Shown here in pieces: positions 1-5,589 of a DNA stretch of 7,119 nucleotides (positions are counted from its first letter, which is position 1; each line of letters starts with the position of its first letter). Source of the DNA: Planctomycetota bacterium (GTDB taxonomy: Bacteria; Planctomycetota; UBA8108; UBA1146; JAJFFE01); contig JAGQRC010000177.1 in the NCBI GenBank assembly GCA_020425835.1, positions 1-7,119 on the forward strand, written 5' to 3'. The notes beneath the pieces are model-generated. The model was given only the letters and a program-made list of their open reading frames with translations. It was not told where the DNA came from and ran no database searches. The position numbers and the translations under genes are program-made.

Positions 1-531
1 GCAGTAGGCAAGCGTCGCCCGATCGGGACGGCGACCTATCCGCCCCCCCGGCGAGTACGCGTCGTCGTTACGAACTTTGCGGTTGGCCGTGTAGTGGTTG
101 ATCATCGAGTCCATGTTCCCCGCGCTGACTCCGAAGAAGAGGCGCGGGCGCCCCAACGCTCGGAACGCGTCGGCGGACCGCCACTCCGGCTGGGCGATGA
201 CCCCGACACGAAAACCGAACGCCTCGAGAACTCGACCGAGGATCGCCGTCGCGAAGCTCGGATGGTCGATGTAGGCATCGCCGGTCACGAGGATGACGTC
301 GAGCTCCTCCCAACCGCGATCGCGGACCTCGTCCCGGGTCATCGGCAGCGGTCGCGCGAGACGGTCCGGGCACGTGGAGGAGAGCACGGAGACTCGCCGT
401 CCCCTGGAATCGGTTTGCTGGGGGAGATCGAGCGGTTGGGACGACCCCGGAACCGGCGGATCGAACATCGCCGACCAGGACGGCACATCACCGTCGAGCA
501 TGGGCGACGAGTCAGGGGAGGTATCGGACAT
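1..531 (-). CDS. ygiQ: YgiQ family radical SAM protein (UPF0313), N-terminal part, cut by window edge
   Basis: Reading the minus strand gives 177 residues open to the left edge. The hallmarks of the YgiQ N-terminal domain (Radical_SAM_N) appear in order: [16 protein letters not shown], then [12 protein letters not shown] (residues ~82-93), [39 protein letters not shown], and NDDAYSPGG followed by [11 protein letters not shown]. These match E. coli YgiQ closely as I remember it. The radical SAM CxxxCxxC motif should lie further downstream, outside the window, so cluster binding cannot be checked. The cellular role of the family is not well defined. The start is uncertain: ATG at 531 has AAGGGG eight bases upstream and gives about 30 extra residues relative to E. 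coli. In-frame alternatives are ATG 501, ATG 468 and GTG 387; the last gives a short N terminus as in some family members. Homology is clear only from about position 366 leftward. The frame stays open upstream to about 808, but the translation there is arginine-rich and not protein-like. It is divergent from the thioredoxin-fold gene at 1040. Confidence 0.92.
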   Translation of the reverse strand, partial: MSDTSPDSSPMLDGDVPSWSAMFDPPVPGSSQPLDLPQQTDSRGRRVSVLSSTCPDRLARPLPMTRDEVRDRGWEELDVILVTGDAYIDHPSFATAILGRVLEAFGFRVGVIAQPEWRSADAFRALGRPRLFFGVSAGNMDSMINHYTANRKVRNDDAYSPGGRIGRRPDRATLAYC

Positions 532-1006
532 CGGATCGGCCCCTTCGATGGCCCTCCGTCCGTGCCGCCGATCGTTCCTCCGACGTCCGGTGACGACGAG
601 GAGAGCGTCCGACGAGGCGACTCGCGAAGGGATCCTTGGACCCCGCGGGACCGGCGCCGAGAGGACGCCGCTACTGCTCGCCGTTCGGAGGCGAGATCCC
701 GAAGCGGGGTTGACCCGACAGCTTACCGGCCCGAGTCCGATCCAGGAACCCCGAACGAGCCGTCGGGAGACCCGGGTCGAGGGGACCGATCCCGGGTCGT
801 GTCACCCCGCGGTAACCGATCCGACGATCGTGCAATCCGACCGGCCACGCGCCACGATTCCGCGCTCCTGCCGGCGGACCCCGAGAACGAAACCGGCATC
901 AGCGAACAGTACGGGAAACGCAGCGCTCCCGCCCTCGAGTCTCTCTCCGCGACGATCCGTCACCTCGAGAGCTGGCTCGAATGAGGGGCGGGAACTCGCG
1001 AAGAGG

Positions 1007-1024
1007 GGCTTCGGTCGCGAAGCC
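1007..1024 (+). promoter_or_regulatory. Leader hairpin just upstream of the thioredoxin-fold RBS
   Basis: GGCTTCG (1007-1013) and CGAAGCC (1018-1024) form a perfect 7-bp stem with a GTCG loop. The stem ends two bases before the Shine-Dalgarno stretch at 1027-1034. It could affect ribosome loading or mRNA stability. A short stem like this can arise by chance in GC-rich DNA, so function is only an inference. Confidence 0.35.
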
Positions 1025-1026
1025 AC

Positions 1027-1034
1027 GAGAGGAG
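1027..1034 (+). promoter_or_regulatory. Strong ribosome binding site that fixes the start at 1040
   Basis: GAGAGGAG lies five bases before the ATG at 1040. It decides this start over the much longer open frame that extends upstream to 293, whose extra translation has no protein character. Confidence 0.85.
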
Positions 1035-1039
1035 TTCTG

Positions 1040-1402
1040 ATGGCCCGAGTGCAAACGCTTTCCGCCACCCAGTTCTTGGCCGACGCCACGCAACGCCGAG
1101 GACTCGAGCTCGTCCACCTGACGTCGCCGCTGTTCAGCGGCTGCAAGTACGTCAGCCAGCAGATGGCCGAGTTGGTCGACGTGTTCGATCCGACGATCGG
1201 GTTCAGCGAGGTGACGGTCGAGCTCCAACAGGCGAGCGTGATCCGCGCTCTCGGGATCGAGCAACTCCCGACGCTCCTTCTGCTGCGCGACGGAGAGGAA
1301 ATCGAACGATTCCAGGCGATCCTCTCGACCGAAGAACTGCGCGAAGTCCTGGAAACATGCGCGAGCTTCTACGGGTCGACGACCGCGGACGACCACGCCT
1401 GA
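1040..1402 (+). CDS. Thioredoxin-fold protein with a single active-site cysteine (FSGC)
   Basis: The product has 120 residues, a single thioredoxin domain of normal length with no signal peptide, so it is probably cytoplasmic. The fold is indicated by a strand LELVHLTSP leading into LFSGCK (31-36) at the active-site position. It then has the helix of residues ~36-48, and IEQLPTLLLLRDGEEIERF (73-91), which carries the cis-proline P77 and the usual PTLLLF-K-G pattern. By ungapped comparison with E. coli thioredoxin, C35 falls on the resolving Cys35, F32 replaces the nucleophilic Cys32, and H26 replaces the buried Asp26. The only other cysteine is C107 in the C-terminal helix. Classical dithiol reductase chemistry is therefore unlikely. 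A monothiol, glutathionylation-sensing, binding or chaperone-like role is possible, but this is inference. It is transcribed alone: a strong RBS precedes it, a terminator follows about 95 bases after the stop, and the next gene is convergent. The thioredoxin fold is well supported; the function is not. Confidence 0.85.
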   Translation: MARVQTLSATQFLADATQRRGLELVHLTSPLFSGCKYVSQQMAELVDVFDPTIGFSEVTVELQQASVIRALGIEQLPTLLLLRDGEEIERFQAILSTEELREVLETCASFYGSTTADDHA

Positions 1403-1453
1403 GCGCGACGGGAAGGTTCCCAGACACACACCTTCCCACCCCATTCGCGTCCG

Positions 1454-1469
1454 CCGCTCCTCGGAGCGG
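1454..1469. repeat. Short inverted repeat upstream of the terminator
   Basis: CCGCTCC (1454-1460) and GGAGCGG (1463-1469) are perfectly complementary with a two-base centre. As RNA the central pairs would open to form a loop. There is no T-tract after it on either strand, so it is not a terminator by itself. It could protect the 3' end of either convergent transcript. Confidence 0.4.
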
Positions 1470-1496
1470 ATTCGGACGTCCCGCCTCAGAGCCCAG

Positions 1497-1531
1497 AAGG
1501 CGCCTCCGGATTCCGGAGGCGCCTTTCTTTT
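1497..1531 (+). terminator. Rho-independent terminator
   Basis: AAGGCGCCTCCG (1497-1508) pairs perfectly with CGGAGGCGCCTT (1514-1525), a 12-bp GC-rich stem around a GATTC loop. It runs into TTTCTTTT at 1524-1531. This is a canonical plus-strand terminator for the thioredoxin-fold gene. Read on the minus strand, the same stem is followed only by TTCTGGG, so it would be a weaker stop for the convergent molybdoenzyme operon. Confidence 0.88.
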
Positions 1532-1561
1532 CGGCCGCGGCGGGTTTTCGGCCGCGGCGGG
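1528..1561. repeat. Perfect 17-bp tandem duplication
   Basis: The unit TTTTCGGCCGCGGCGGG occurs twice head-to-tail at 1528-1544 and 1545-1561 with no mismatch. The first copy begins inside the T-tract of the terminator. Each copy contains self-complementary CGGCCG and CCGCGG cores, so the two copies could also pair with each other. It may be a replication-slippage duplication or a doubled protein-binding site; the sequence alone does not decide. Confidence 0.8.
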
Positions 1562-1598
1562 ACGGTGCCCGCTCCGGCCGTTCCCGATCTCAGCGACG

Positions 1599-3821
1599 TC
1601 AGCCGTTCGAGAGCGACTGCCCGGCGATGGGAAGATCCCGGATCCGACGCCCGGTCGCCGCCGCGATCGCGTTGGTCACAGCCGCCGACACCGGCGGCAC
1701 GGCGGGCTCGCCCATGCCGCTCGGAAGACGATCGCTGTCGACGATCGCGACGTGGACCCGGGGCATCTCTCCGATGCGCAGCAACGGATAGTCGTGGAAA
1801 TTGCTCTCCTGGACGACCCCGTTCTCGACGGTGATCGCGCCGCGCAACGCATAGGTCAACGCGAACGCGACGCTCCCCTCGACCTGAGCCCGGACCGTGT
1901 CCGGGTTCACGACTCGACCGCAGTCGACGGCCGCATGGACGTCGAGCACGCGAACGTCGTCGCCCTCGACGACGACTCGTGCGATCATGGCCACGTAGGT
2001 CAGGAAGCTGGTGTGGACAGCGAAACCGACCCCCTCCCCCGCAGGGAGCGTCGCCCCCCAGCCACTCTCCTGGCGGACTCTCTCGATGACCCCTCGCAAC
2101 CGTCCCCGATCGAACTCGTACCCGGACGACGGCTCCCCCGGCTCTCCGAGGTGCTCGAGATGGAACTCGATCGGGTCCTTGTCGGCAGCCCGAGCGAGTT
2201 CGTCCATGAAGGAGTTCACCGCGTGCGCATGGAAAGTGTTGCAGACCGATCGGAGCCATCCGATGCGCAACTCGGAGATCAGCCCACCCGCTTCGAGTCT
2301 GAGATTGGGGACTCGATACGGATTGTTGGCGAACCCCATCGAGAGCTCCCCGCCACTCGGCCGATTCGCCCGGGAGTCGAACGTGGACATCAACGATGGG
2401 AACGCCGTGCGATGCGTCCAGCTGGTGATGCGTCCCTGATCGTCGAGCGTTCCGCGGAGCCACTGGGCGTTCTGCGCCCGATAGAATCCGTGGCGGATCT
2501 CGTCTTCGCGCGTCCACGTCAGCTTGACCGGGGACCCGACCGCCTTGGCGATGGCGACCGCCTCGAGCACGAAGTCCGGTTTGGACTTTCTGCCGAAACC
2601 GCCGCCCAAGAGCGTCACATGGACGGTGACCCGATCGACCTGCATGCCGAGGAGCTCCGAAGCGGCGCGCCGTGCCCACATGGGATGTTGGGTCGGCGCC
2701 CAGATCTCGCATCGATCCGCCGTGACGTGCGCGGTGGCGCAGGGTGGCTCCATCGGGGAGTGCGCGAGGTGCGGTCCCCGGTACATCGCCTCGATGGTCC
2801 GAGCCGCACCGCGGGCCGCCTCTTCGACGTCCCCCTCGTTGCGGACGACCGCCTGAGGCTTGGAGACGATCGAGTCGAGAGCTGACTTAAGAGTCCCGGT
2901 CGACTCGTGAGGCCCCTCCTCGATCTCCCATTGCACGGACAGGGCCCGACGGCCTTGGAGCGCGGCCCAGGTGTTGTCCGCCACCACCGCGACGGCGCTG
3001 TTCGTCAAGCCCTGGGCCGGCTCGATCGCCACGACGTGACGGACGCCGGGGATCGCCTTGGCGGCCGTGGCATCGAACGAGCCGAGCTTGCCCCGCTTGG
3101 TCGGGCATCGTTCGAGCGAAGCGTGGAGCATGCCCGGGACCACCACGTCGATGCCGAACTGCGCGCGCCCACACGCGACATCGCCCTGGTCGATCAATCC
3201 ACGCGGCTTTCCAACGATGGTCCACTCCGCCGGATCTCGGAGCTCGGGCGCGTCGGGAACCGTCTGCTTCGAGGCCGCCTCTGCGAGGGCGCCGTACGTC
3301 GCGGACCTCGCCGAGTCCGGGTGAACCACGCTGCCCGCCTCGGCGCGGCACTCGCTCGCGTCGACACCCCATTGCTCGGCCGCTGCCGCGATCAACATCG
3401 CGCGGGCTGCCGCACCCGCTCGACGAATCGGATCGAAGTTCCCGCGGATCGTCGTGGAGCCGTCGGTGTTCTGGTCACCGAACCGCGGCTCGCCGTCGGC
3501 CTTCTCCACCCGGACGCCGGCGGGATCGACGCGGAGCTCCTCGGCGAGGAGCATCGCCAGCGATGTTCGTACGCCCTGCCCCATCTCCGACCGGTGCAGG
3601 ATGAACCGAATCGCGCCACCCGACTCGACGGTCAGGTAGGCACTCGGCTCGAAGGTCGTACCCTCGGGCGCGGTCGCACCGAAGATCGCGTGCACGCCCG
3701 CCACATCGGTGTACCAACCGACCACCAACCCCGCCCCGATCCCCGCGGTCCAGCTCAGGAATCCCCGACGGGTCAACTCGGGACCGGCCGACGAGGAAGT
3801 CTCCCCATGGATCTCGACCAT
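1599..3821 (-). CDS. Tat-exported molybdopterin-binding subunit of a xanthine dehydrogenase-family hydroxylase (IorB-like)
   Basis: This is the 740-residue large subunit of a molybdenum hydroxylase, of the type seen in isoquinoline 1-oxidoreductase beta subunits, where Mo-molybdopterin hydroxylates an aromatic heterocycle or oxidises an aldehyde. Residues 17-22 (TRRGFL) followed by a hydrophobic stretch to about 36 form a twin-arginine signal, so the folded enzyme should act in the periplasm. An N-terminal cofactor-binding piece follows (~58-200, with EMGQGVRTSLAMLLAEEL at 79-96). Next comes the a/b hammerhead region (~215-300) and the main Mo-cofactor domains, with MEPPCATAHV (357-366), LLGGGFGRKS (404-413), AAVDCGRVVNP (630-640) and GEPAVPPVSAAVTNAI (704-719). 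E705 is in the position of the catalytic glutamate. The length is normal for the family. The start at 3821 has a GGAAGGGAGAG ribosome site and overlaps the stop of the upstream [2Fe-2S] gene (TGATG), which indicates coupled translation. The open frame extending to 4178 is only a shadow of that gene. The substrate cannot be told from sequence. Confidence 0.96.
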   Translation of the reverse strand: MVEIHGETSSSAGPELTRRGFLSWTAGIGAGLVVGWYTDVAGVHAIFGATAPEGTTFEPSAYLTVESGGAIRFILHRSEMGQGVRTSLAMLLAEELRVDPAGVRVEKADGEPRFGDQNTDGSTTIRGNFDPIRRAGAAARAMLIAAAAEQWGVDASECRAEAGSVVHPDSARSATYGALAEAASKQTVPDAPELRDPAEWTIVGKPRGLIDQGDVACGRAQFGIDVVVPGMLHASLERCPTKRGKLGSFDATAAKAIPGVRHVVAIEPAQGLTNSAVAVVADNTWAALQGRRALSVQWEIEEGPHESTGTLKSALDSIVSKPQAVVRNEGDVEEAARGAARTIEAMYRGPHLAHSPMEPPCATAHVTADRCEIWAPTQHPMWARRAASELLGMQVDRVTVHVTLLGGGFGRKSKPDFVLEAVAIAKAVGSPVKLTWTREDEIRHGFYRAQNAQWLRGTLDDQGRITSWTHRTAFPSLMSTFDSRANRPSGGELSMGFANNPYRVPNLRLEAGGLISELRIGWLRSVCNTFHAHAVNSFMDELARAADKDPIEFHLEHLGEPGEPSSGYEFDRGRLRGVIERVRQESGWGATLPAGEGVGFAVHTSFLTYVAMIARVVVEGDDVRVLDVHAAVDCGRVVNPDTVRAQVEGSVAFALTYALRGAITVENGVVQESNFHDYPLLRIGEMPRVHVAIVDSDRLPSGMGEPAVPPVSAAVTNAIAAATGRRIRDLPIAGQSLSNG

Positions 3822-3823
3822 CA
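3819..3823 (-). promoter_or_regulatory. TGATG stop/start overlap coupling the two molybdoenzyme subunits
   Basis: On the minus strand the TGA of the [2Fe-2S] subunit (3823-3821) shares its A with the ATG of the Mo subunit (3821-3819). This supports translational coupling and equal production of the two partners. Confidence 0.85.
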
Positions 3824-4324
3824 CCGCTCTCCCTTCCGGCCGAGTTCGGCCGCACGGAGCACTGCCGCACGAATCCGCGGGTAGGTCCCGCAACGACACG
3901 CGTTGCCTTCCATCGCGTCGTGAATCTCCTCCTCGCTCGGGTCGGTGTTCCGAGCGAGGAACGCGGCCGCGTTCATGATCTGTCCCGCCTGACAGTATCC
4001 ACACTGGACGACGTTCAGCTCCGCCCAGGCGCGCTGGACGGGGTGGGTTCCGTCCGCGGAGAGGCCCTCGATCGTCGTGATGGCGCGACCCCGGGCGGCA
4101 GCCACCGGGGTGATGCAGGAGCGGACCGCCTCTCCGTCGATGTGGATCGTGCACGACCCGCAGAGACCGGCACCGCATCCGAACTTCGTGCCGGTCAGCC
4201 CCGCGACATCTCGAATCGCCCAGAGCAGGGGCATGGTCGGCGAGACGGTGAGACGGTGCTCGACCCCGTTGATGGTCAGCGCAATCGAACTCGGTGCCTG
4301 AGCTGGCGCCGCGGCCTCGGACAT
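3821..4324 (-). CDS. [2Fe-2S] electron-transfer subunit of the molybdenum hydroxylase (IorA-like)
   Basis: The product has 167 residues and carries both iron-sulfur clusters of the xanthine dehydrogenase family. The plant-ferredoxin-like cluster is held by C50, C55, C58 (CGAGLCGSC) and C70. The second cluster, in the helical domain, is held by C108, C111 (CGYC), C143 and C145 (CRC). All eight ligands are present. It passes electrons from the Mo site of the partner subunit to an outside acceptor. It has no signal peptide of its own, so it is expected to be carried across the membrane with the Tat-tagged partner; this is known for related enzymes and inferred here. The start at 4324 is set by GGAGGAGG just upstream. 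A longer open frame to 4576 is rejected because its extra translation is not protein-like and it crosses that ribosome site. It is the first gene of a two-gene operon. No FAD-subunit or cytochrome gene is adjacent. Confidence 0.96.
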   Translation of the reverse strand: MSEAAAPAQAPSSIALTINGVEHRLTVSPTMPLLWAIRDVAGLTGTKFGCGAGLCGSCTIHIDGEAVRSCITPVAAARGRAITTIEGLSADGTHPVQRAWAELNVVQCGYCQAGQIMNAAAFLARNTDPSEEEIHDAMEGNACRCGTYPRIRAAVLRAAELGRKGER

Positions 4325-4527
4325 GGATCCTCCTCCGAGAAAGTCGGGGGGCGGCGCGGACGCCGCGGGGAACCGTCCGTCACCTCGACTCCCGGGGTTC
4401 GGCGGACGACAGCCGGGATTATGCTCGATTCCTTCTCGCGGTTGGAGATTCCGCGACAAGTGGTTGAAAAACGAGGATGGCGGCCCGATCTTCCCAACGC
4501 GCCCCCTCGACTCGGGAAGCTCCCACG
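4325..4527. other. Divergent intergenic region with leader hairpin
   Basis: This region separates the minus-strand molybdoenzyme operon from the plus-strand DUF218 gene and should contain both promoters. GCGGCG (4351-4356) and CGCCGC (4361-4366) form a 6-bp stem with a 4-base loop in the leader of the IorA-like gene, about 15 bases before its ribosome site. CATAAT on the minus strand (4423-4418) could be a -10 box, but the hexamer 17 bases upstream (TCCAAC) is a poor -35, so I do not call a promoter. No operator is recognised. Confidence 0.4.
4329..4336 (-). promoter_or_regulatory. Ribosome binding site deciding the IorA-like start
   Basis: On the minus strand GGAGGAGG lies about four bases before the ATG at 4324. 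This is close to a perfect anti-16S match and fixes the start well inside the longer open frame. Confidence 0.8.
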
Positions 4528-5589
4528 ATGCCAGAGCCAGCCATCGACGTCCCCACGTGCGAGACCGCCGCCCCATCGCGCATCGTCGGTCGGACTCTCG
4601 CGGCGGCGTTCGGCGTCTTCACGCTCCTCAACTCCGTGGGAGAGTGGCTCCACCGCGGGTTCGAGGCGAACCTCTGGTGGCTCGATCTCCCGTACCGCGA
4701 TCCGACGCTTCGATCCTTGACGTTCGCCGGGCTGGGACTGACCTTCATTCGAATCGGCGTTCGACCCCCACGAGGTCGGCGCGGACGATGGCTCGCGACC
4801 GCGATCGTGCTCGCCGTGGTCGGCGTCGCCCTCGTGAACACTGCGACCTTCTACCAGCTCGTGCGATCGGCCTCGCTCCGATCCCGATTCCCGGTTCCGT
4901 TCTCCGCCATCGTGGCGGTGTCGATCTCGTGGGTCGCGGTCTCGCTGCTCCTACCCGATCGAACCTCCGCGCGCCGGCGACGCTTCGGTGCTGGGCCTCG
5001 ACACCTCTTCGCGATCCTCCTCTTCGGCGCGCTGATCCTCTTCTTCCCCCTCGCGCAGATGCTCTGCTTCGGCAACACCGACTATCGACGACCGGCGGAC
5101 GCCGCGGTCGTGTTCGGCTCGCGGGTCTTCTCGGACGGAACCCCATCGCTCGCGCTCGCCGACCGGATGCGCACGGCGATCGAGGTCTTCCGCGAAGGGC
5201 TCGTCGATCACCTGGTCTTCTCCGGAGGGCCCGGCGATGGGGAGTTCCACGAGACGGACGTCATGCTGAACATGGCCTTGGAGGCGGGTGTTCCGCGTGA
5301 CGCGATCATCGTGGACATCGCCGGCCTCGACACCTGGTCCACGGTGCTCCACTGTCGAGCGATCCTCGCCGAGCACGGGTTCGAGCGACTCCTCGCGGTC
5401 AGTCACTTCTACCACCTGCCCCGGATCAAGATGACGTTCCACCGCGCGGGCATCCGGCAGGTCTACACGGTTCCCGCTCACGAAACGCGTCGATTGCGAC
5501 GTCTGCCCTACTTCATGCTGAGGGAAGTCATCGCCTTCTGGGCCTACTACCTCCGTCCGTTGGCACCGGGAAGCGAAGGGATCCGATGA
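4528..5589 (+). CDS. Multi-pass membrane protein with C-terminal DUF218 domain (YdcF/SanA/ElyC-like)
   Basis: The product has 353 residues. Hydrophobic segments at about 22-41, 88-111, 122-142 and 158-181, with a weaker one at 62-78, give four or five membrane spans. A DUF218 domain follows at about 190-345. Its motifs are [20 protein letters not shown] (191-210), [13 protein letters not shown] (227-234), the DTWST turn (268-272) and [19 protein letters not shown] (291-309). Family members such as SanA and ElyC affect envelope barrier function or peptidoglycan-lipid carrier metabolism in E. coli; the chemistry is unsettled. The start at 4528 is preferred because GGGAAG lies about eight bases upstream and G/C-ending codons become the rule only after it. 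An in-frame ATG at 4477 would add 17 residues but has no spaced ribosome site. The gene overlaps the next one by ATGA, so the two are probably translated together. The family call is firm; the exact role is not. Confidence 0.9.
   Translation: MPEPAIDVPTCETAAPSRIVGRTLAAAFGVFTLLNSVGEWLHRGFEANLWWLDLPYRDPTLRSLTFAGLGLTFIRIGVRPPRGRRGRWLATAIVLAVVGVALVNTATFYQLVRSASLRSRFPVPFSAIVAVSISWVAVSLLLPDRTSARRRRFGAGPRHLFAILLFGALILFFPLAQMLCFGNTDYRRPADAAVVFGSRVFSDGTPSLALADRMRTAIEVFREGLVDHLVFSGGPGDGEFHETDVMLNMALEAGVPRDAIIVDIAGLDTWSTVLHCRAILAEHGFERLLAVSHFYHLPRIKMTFHRAGIRQVYTVPAHETRRLRRLPYFMLREVIAFWAYYLRPLAPGSEGIR
5576..5589 (+). promoter_or_regulatory. RBS and ATGA overlap coupling the DUF218 and DUF255 genes
   Basis: AAGGGA (5576-5581) lies four bases before ATG 5586, inside the last codons of the DUF218 gene. 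The start overlaps that gene's TGA (5587-5589) as ATGA, the usual layout of translationally coupled genes. Confidence 0.85.

Larger units (their letters stand above)
532..1039. other. 508-bp divergent intergenic region, no gene supported
   Basis: This stretch separates the minus-strand ygiQ-like gene from the plus-strand thioredoxin-fold gene and should hold both promoters. Long frames are open through it, but their translations are rich in Arg, Ser and Pro with no recognisable motif, which is typical of non-coding high-GC DNA. A 9-base direct repeat (CCCGGGTCG) occurs at 771-779 and 791-799. TTGACC at 710-715 resembles a -35 box but has no convincing -10 at the right distance. I see no RNA gene or clear operator. 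Confidence 0.5.
1403..1598. other. Convergent intergenic spacer (196 bp)
   Basis: This lies between the stop of the plus-strand thioredoxin-fold gene and the stop of the minus-strand IorB-like gene. It holds a small hairpin (1454-1469), a strong intrinsic terminator (1497-1531) and a perfect 17-bp tandem duplication (1528-1561). No coding region is supported. Confidence 0.8.

Noticed and set aside
710..740. Possible promoter with TTGACC as -35
   Set aside because: No acceptable -10 sequence at 16-18 bases; not distinguishable from chance.
94..984. Plus-strand open frame of 296 codons
   Set aside because: It lies opposite the clearly conserved YgiQ coding region and continues into the gene-free gap; its translation is Arg/Asp/Glu-rich with no motifs, typical of a high-GC antisense shadow.
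293..1039. Upstream extension of the thioredoxin-fold frame
   Set aside because: The added residues show no protein character and run antisense to ygiQ; the strong RBS at 1027-1034 sets the start at 1040.
1486..2712. Minus-strand 408-codon open frame
   Set aside because: A frame shadow of the IorB-like gene on the same strand; Arg/Gly-rich without family motifs.
1752..2885. Plus-strand 377-codon open frame
   Set aside because: Antisense to the IorB-like gene, which has full-length conserved motifs in its own frame.
3822..4178. 119-codon N-terminal extension of the IorB-like frame
   Set aside because: It overlaps the IorA-like gene entirely; the Tat signal and RBS begin at 3821.
4418..4446. 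Possible minus-strand promoter with CATAAT as -10
   Set aside because: The hexamer 17 bases upstream matches the -35 consensus at only two positions; too weak to list as a feature.
4325..4576. 84-codon N-terminal extension of the IorA-like frame
   Set aside because: It crosses the near-perfect RBS at 4329-4336 and overlaps the opposite-strand DUF218 start; no homologous residues are visible.
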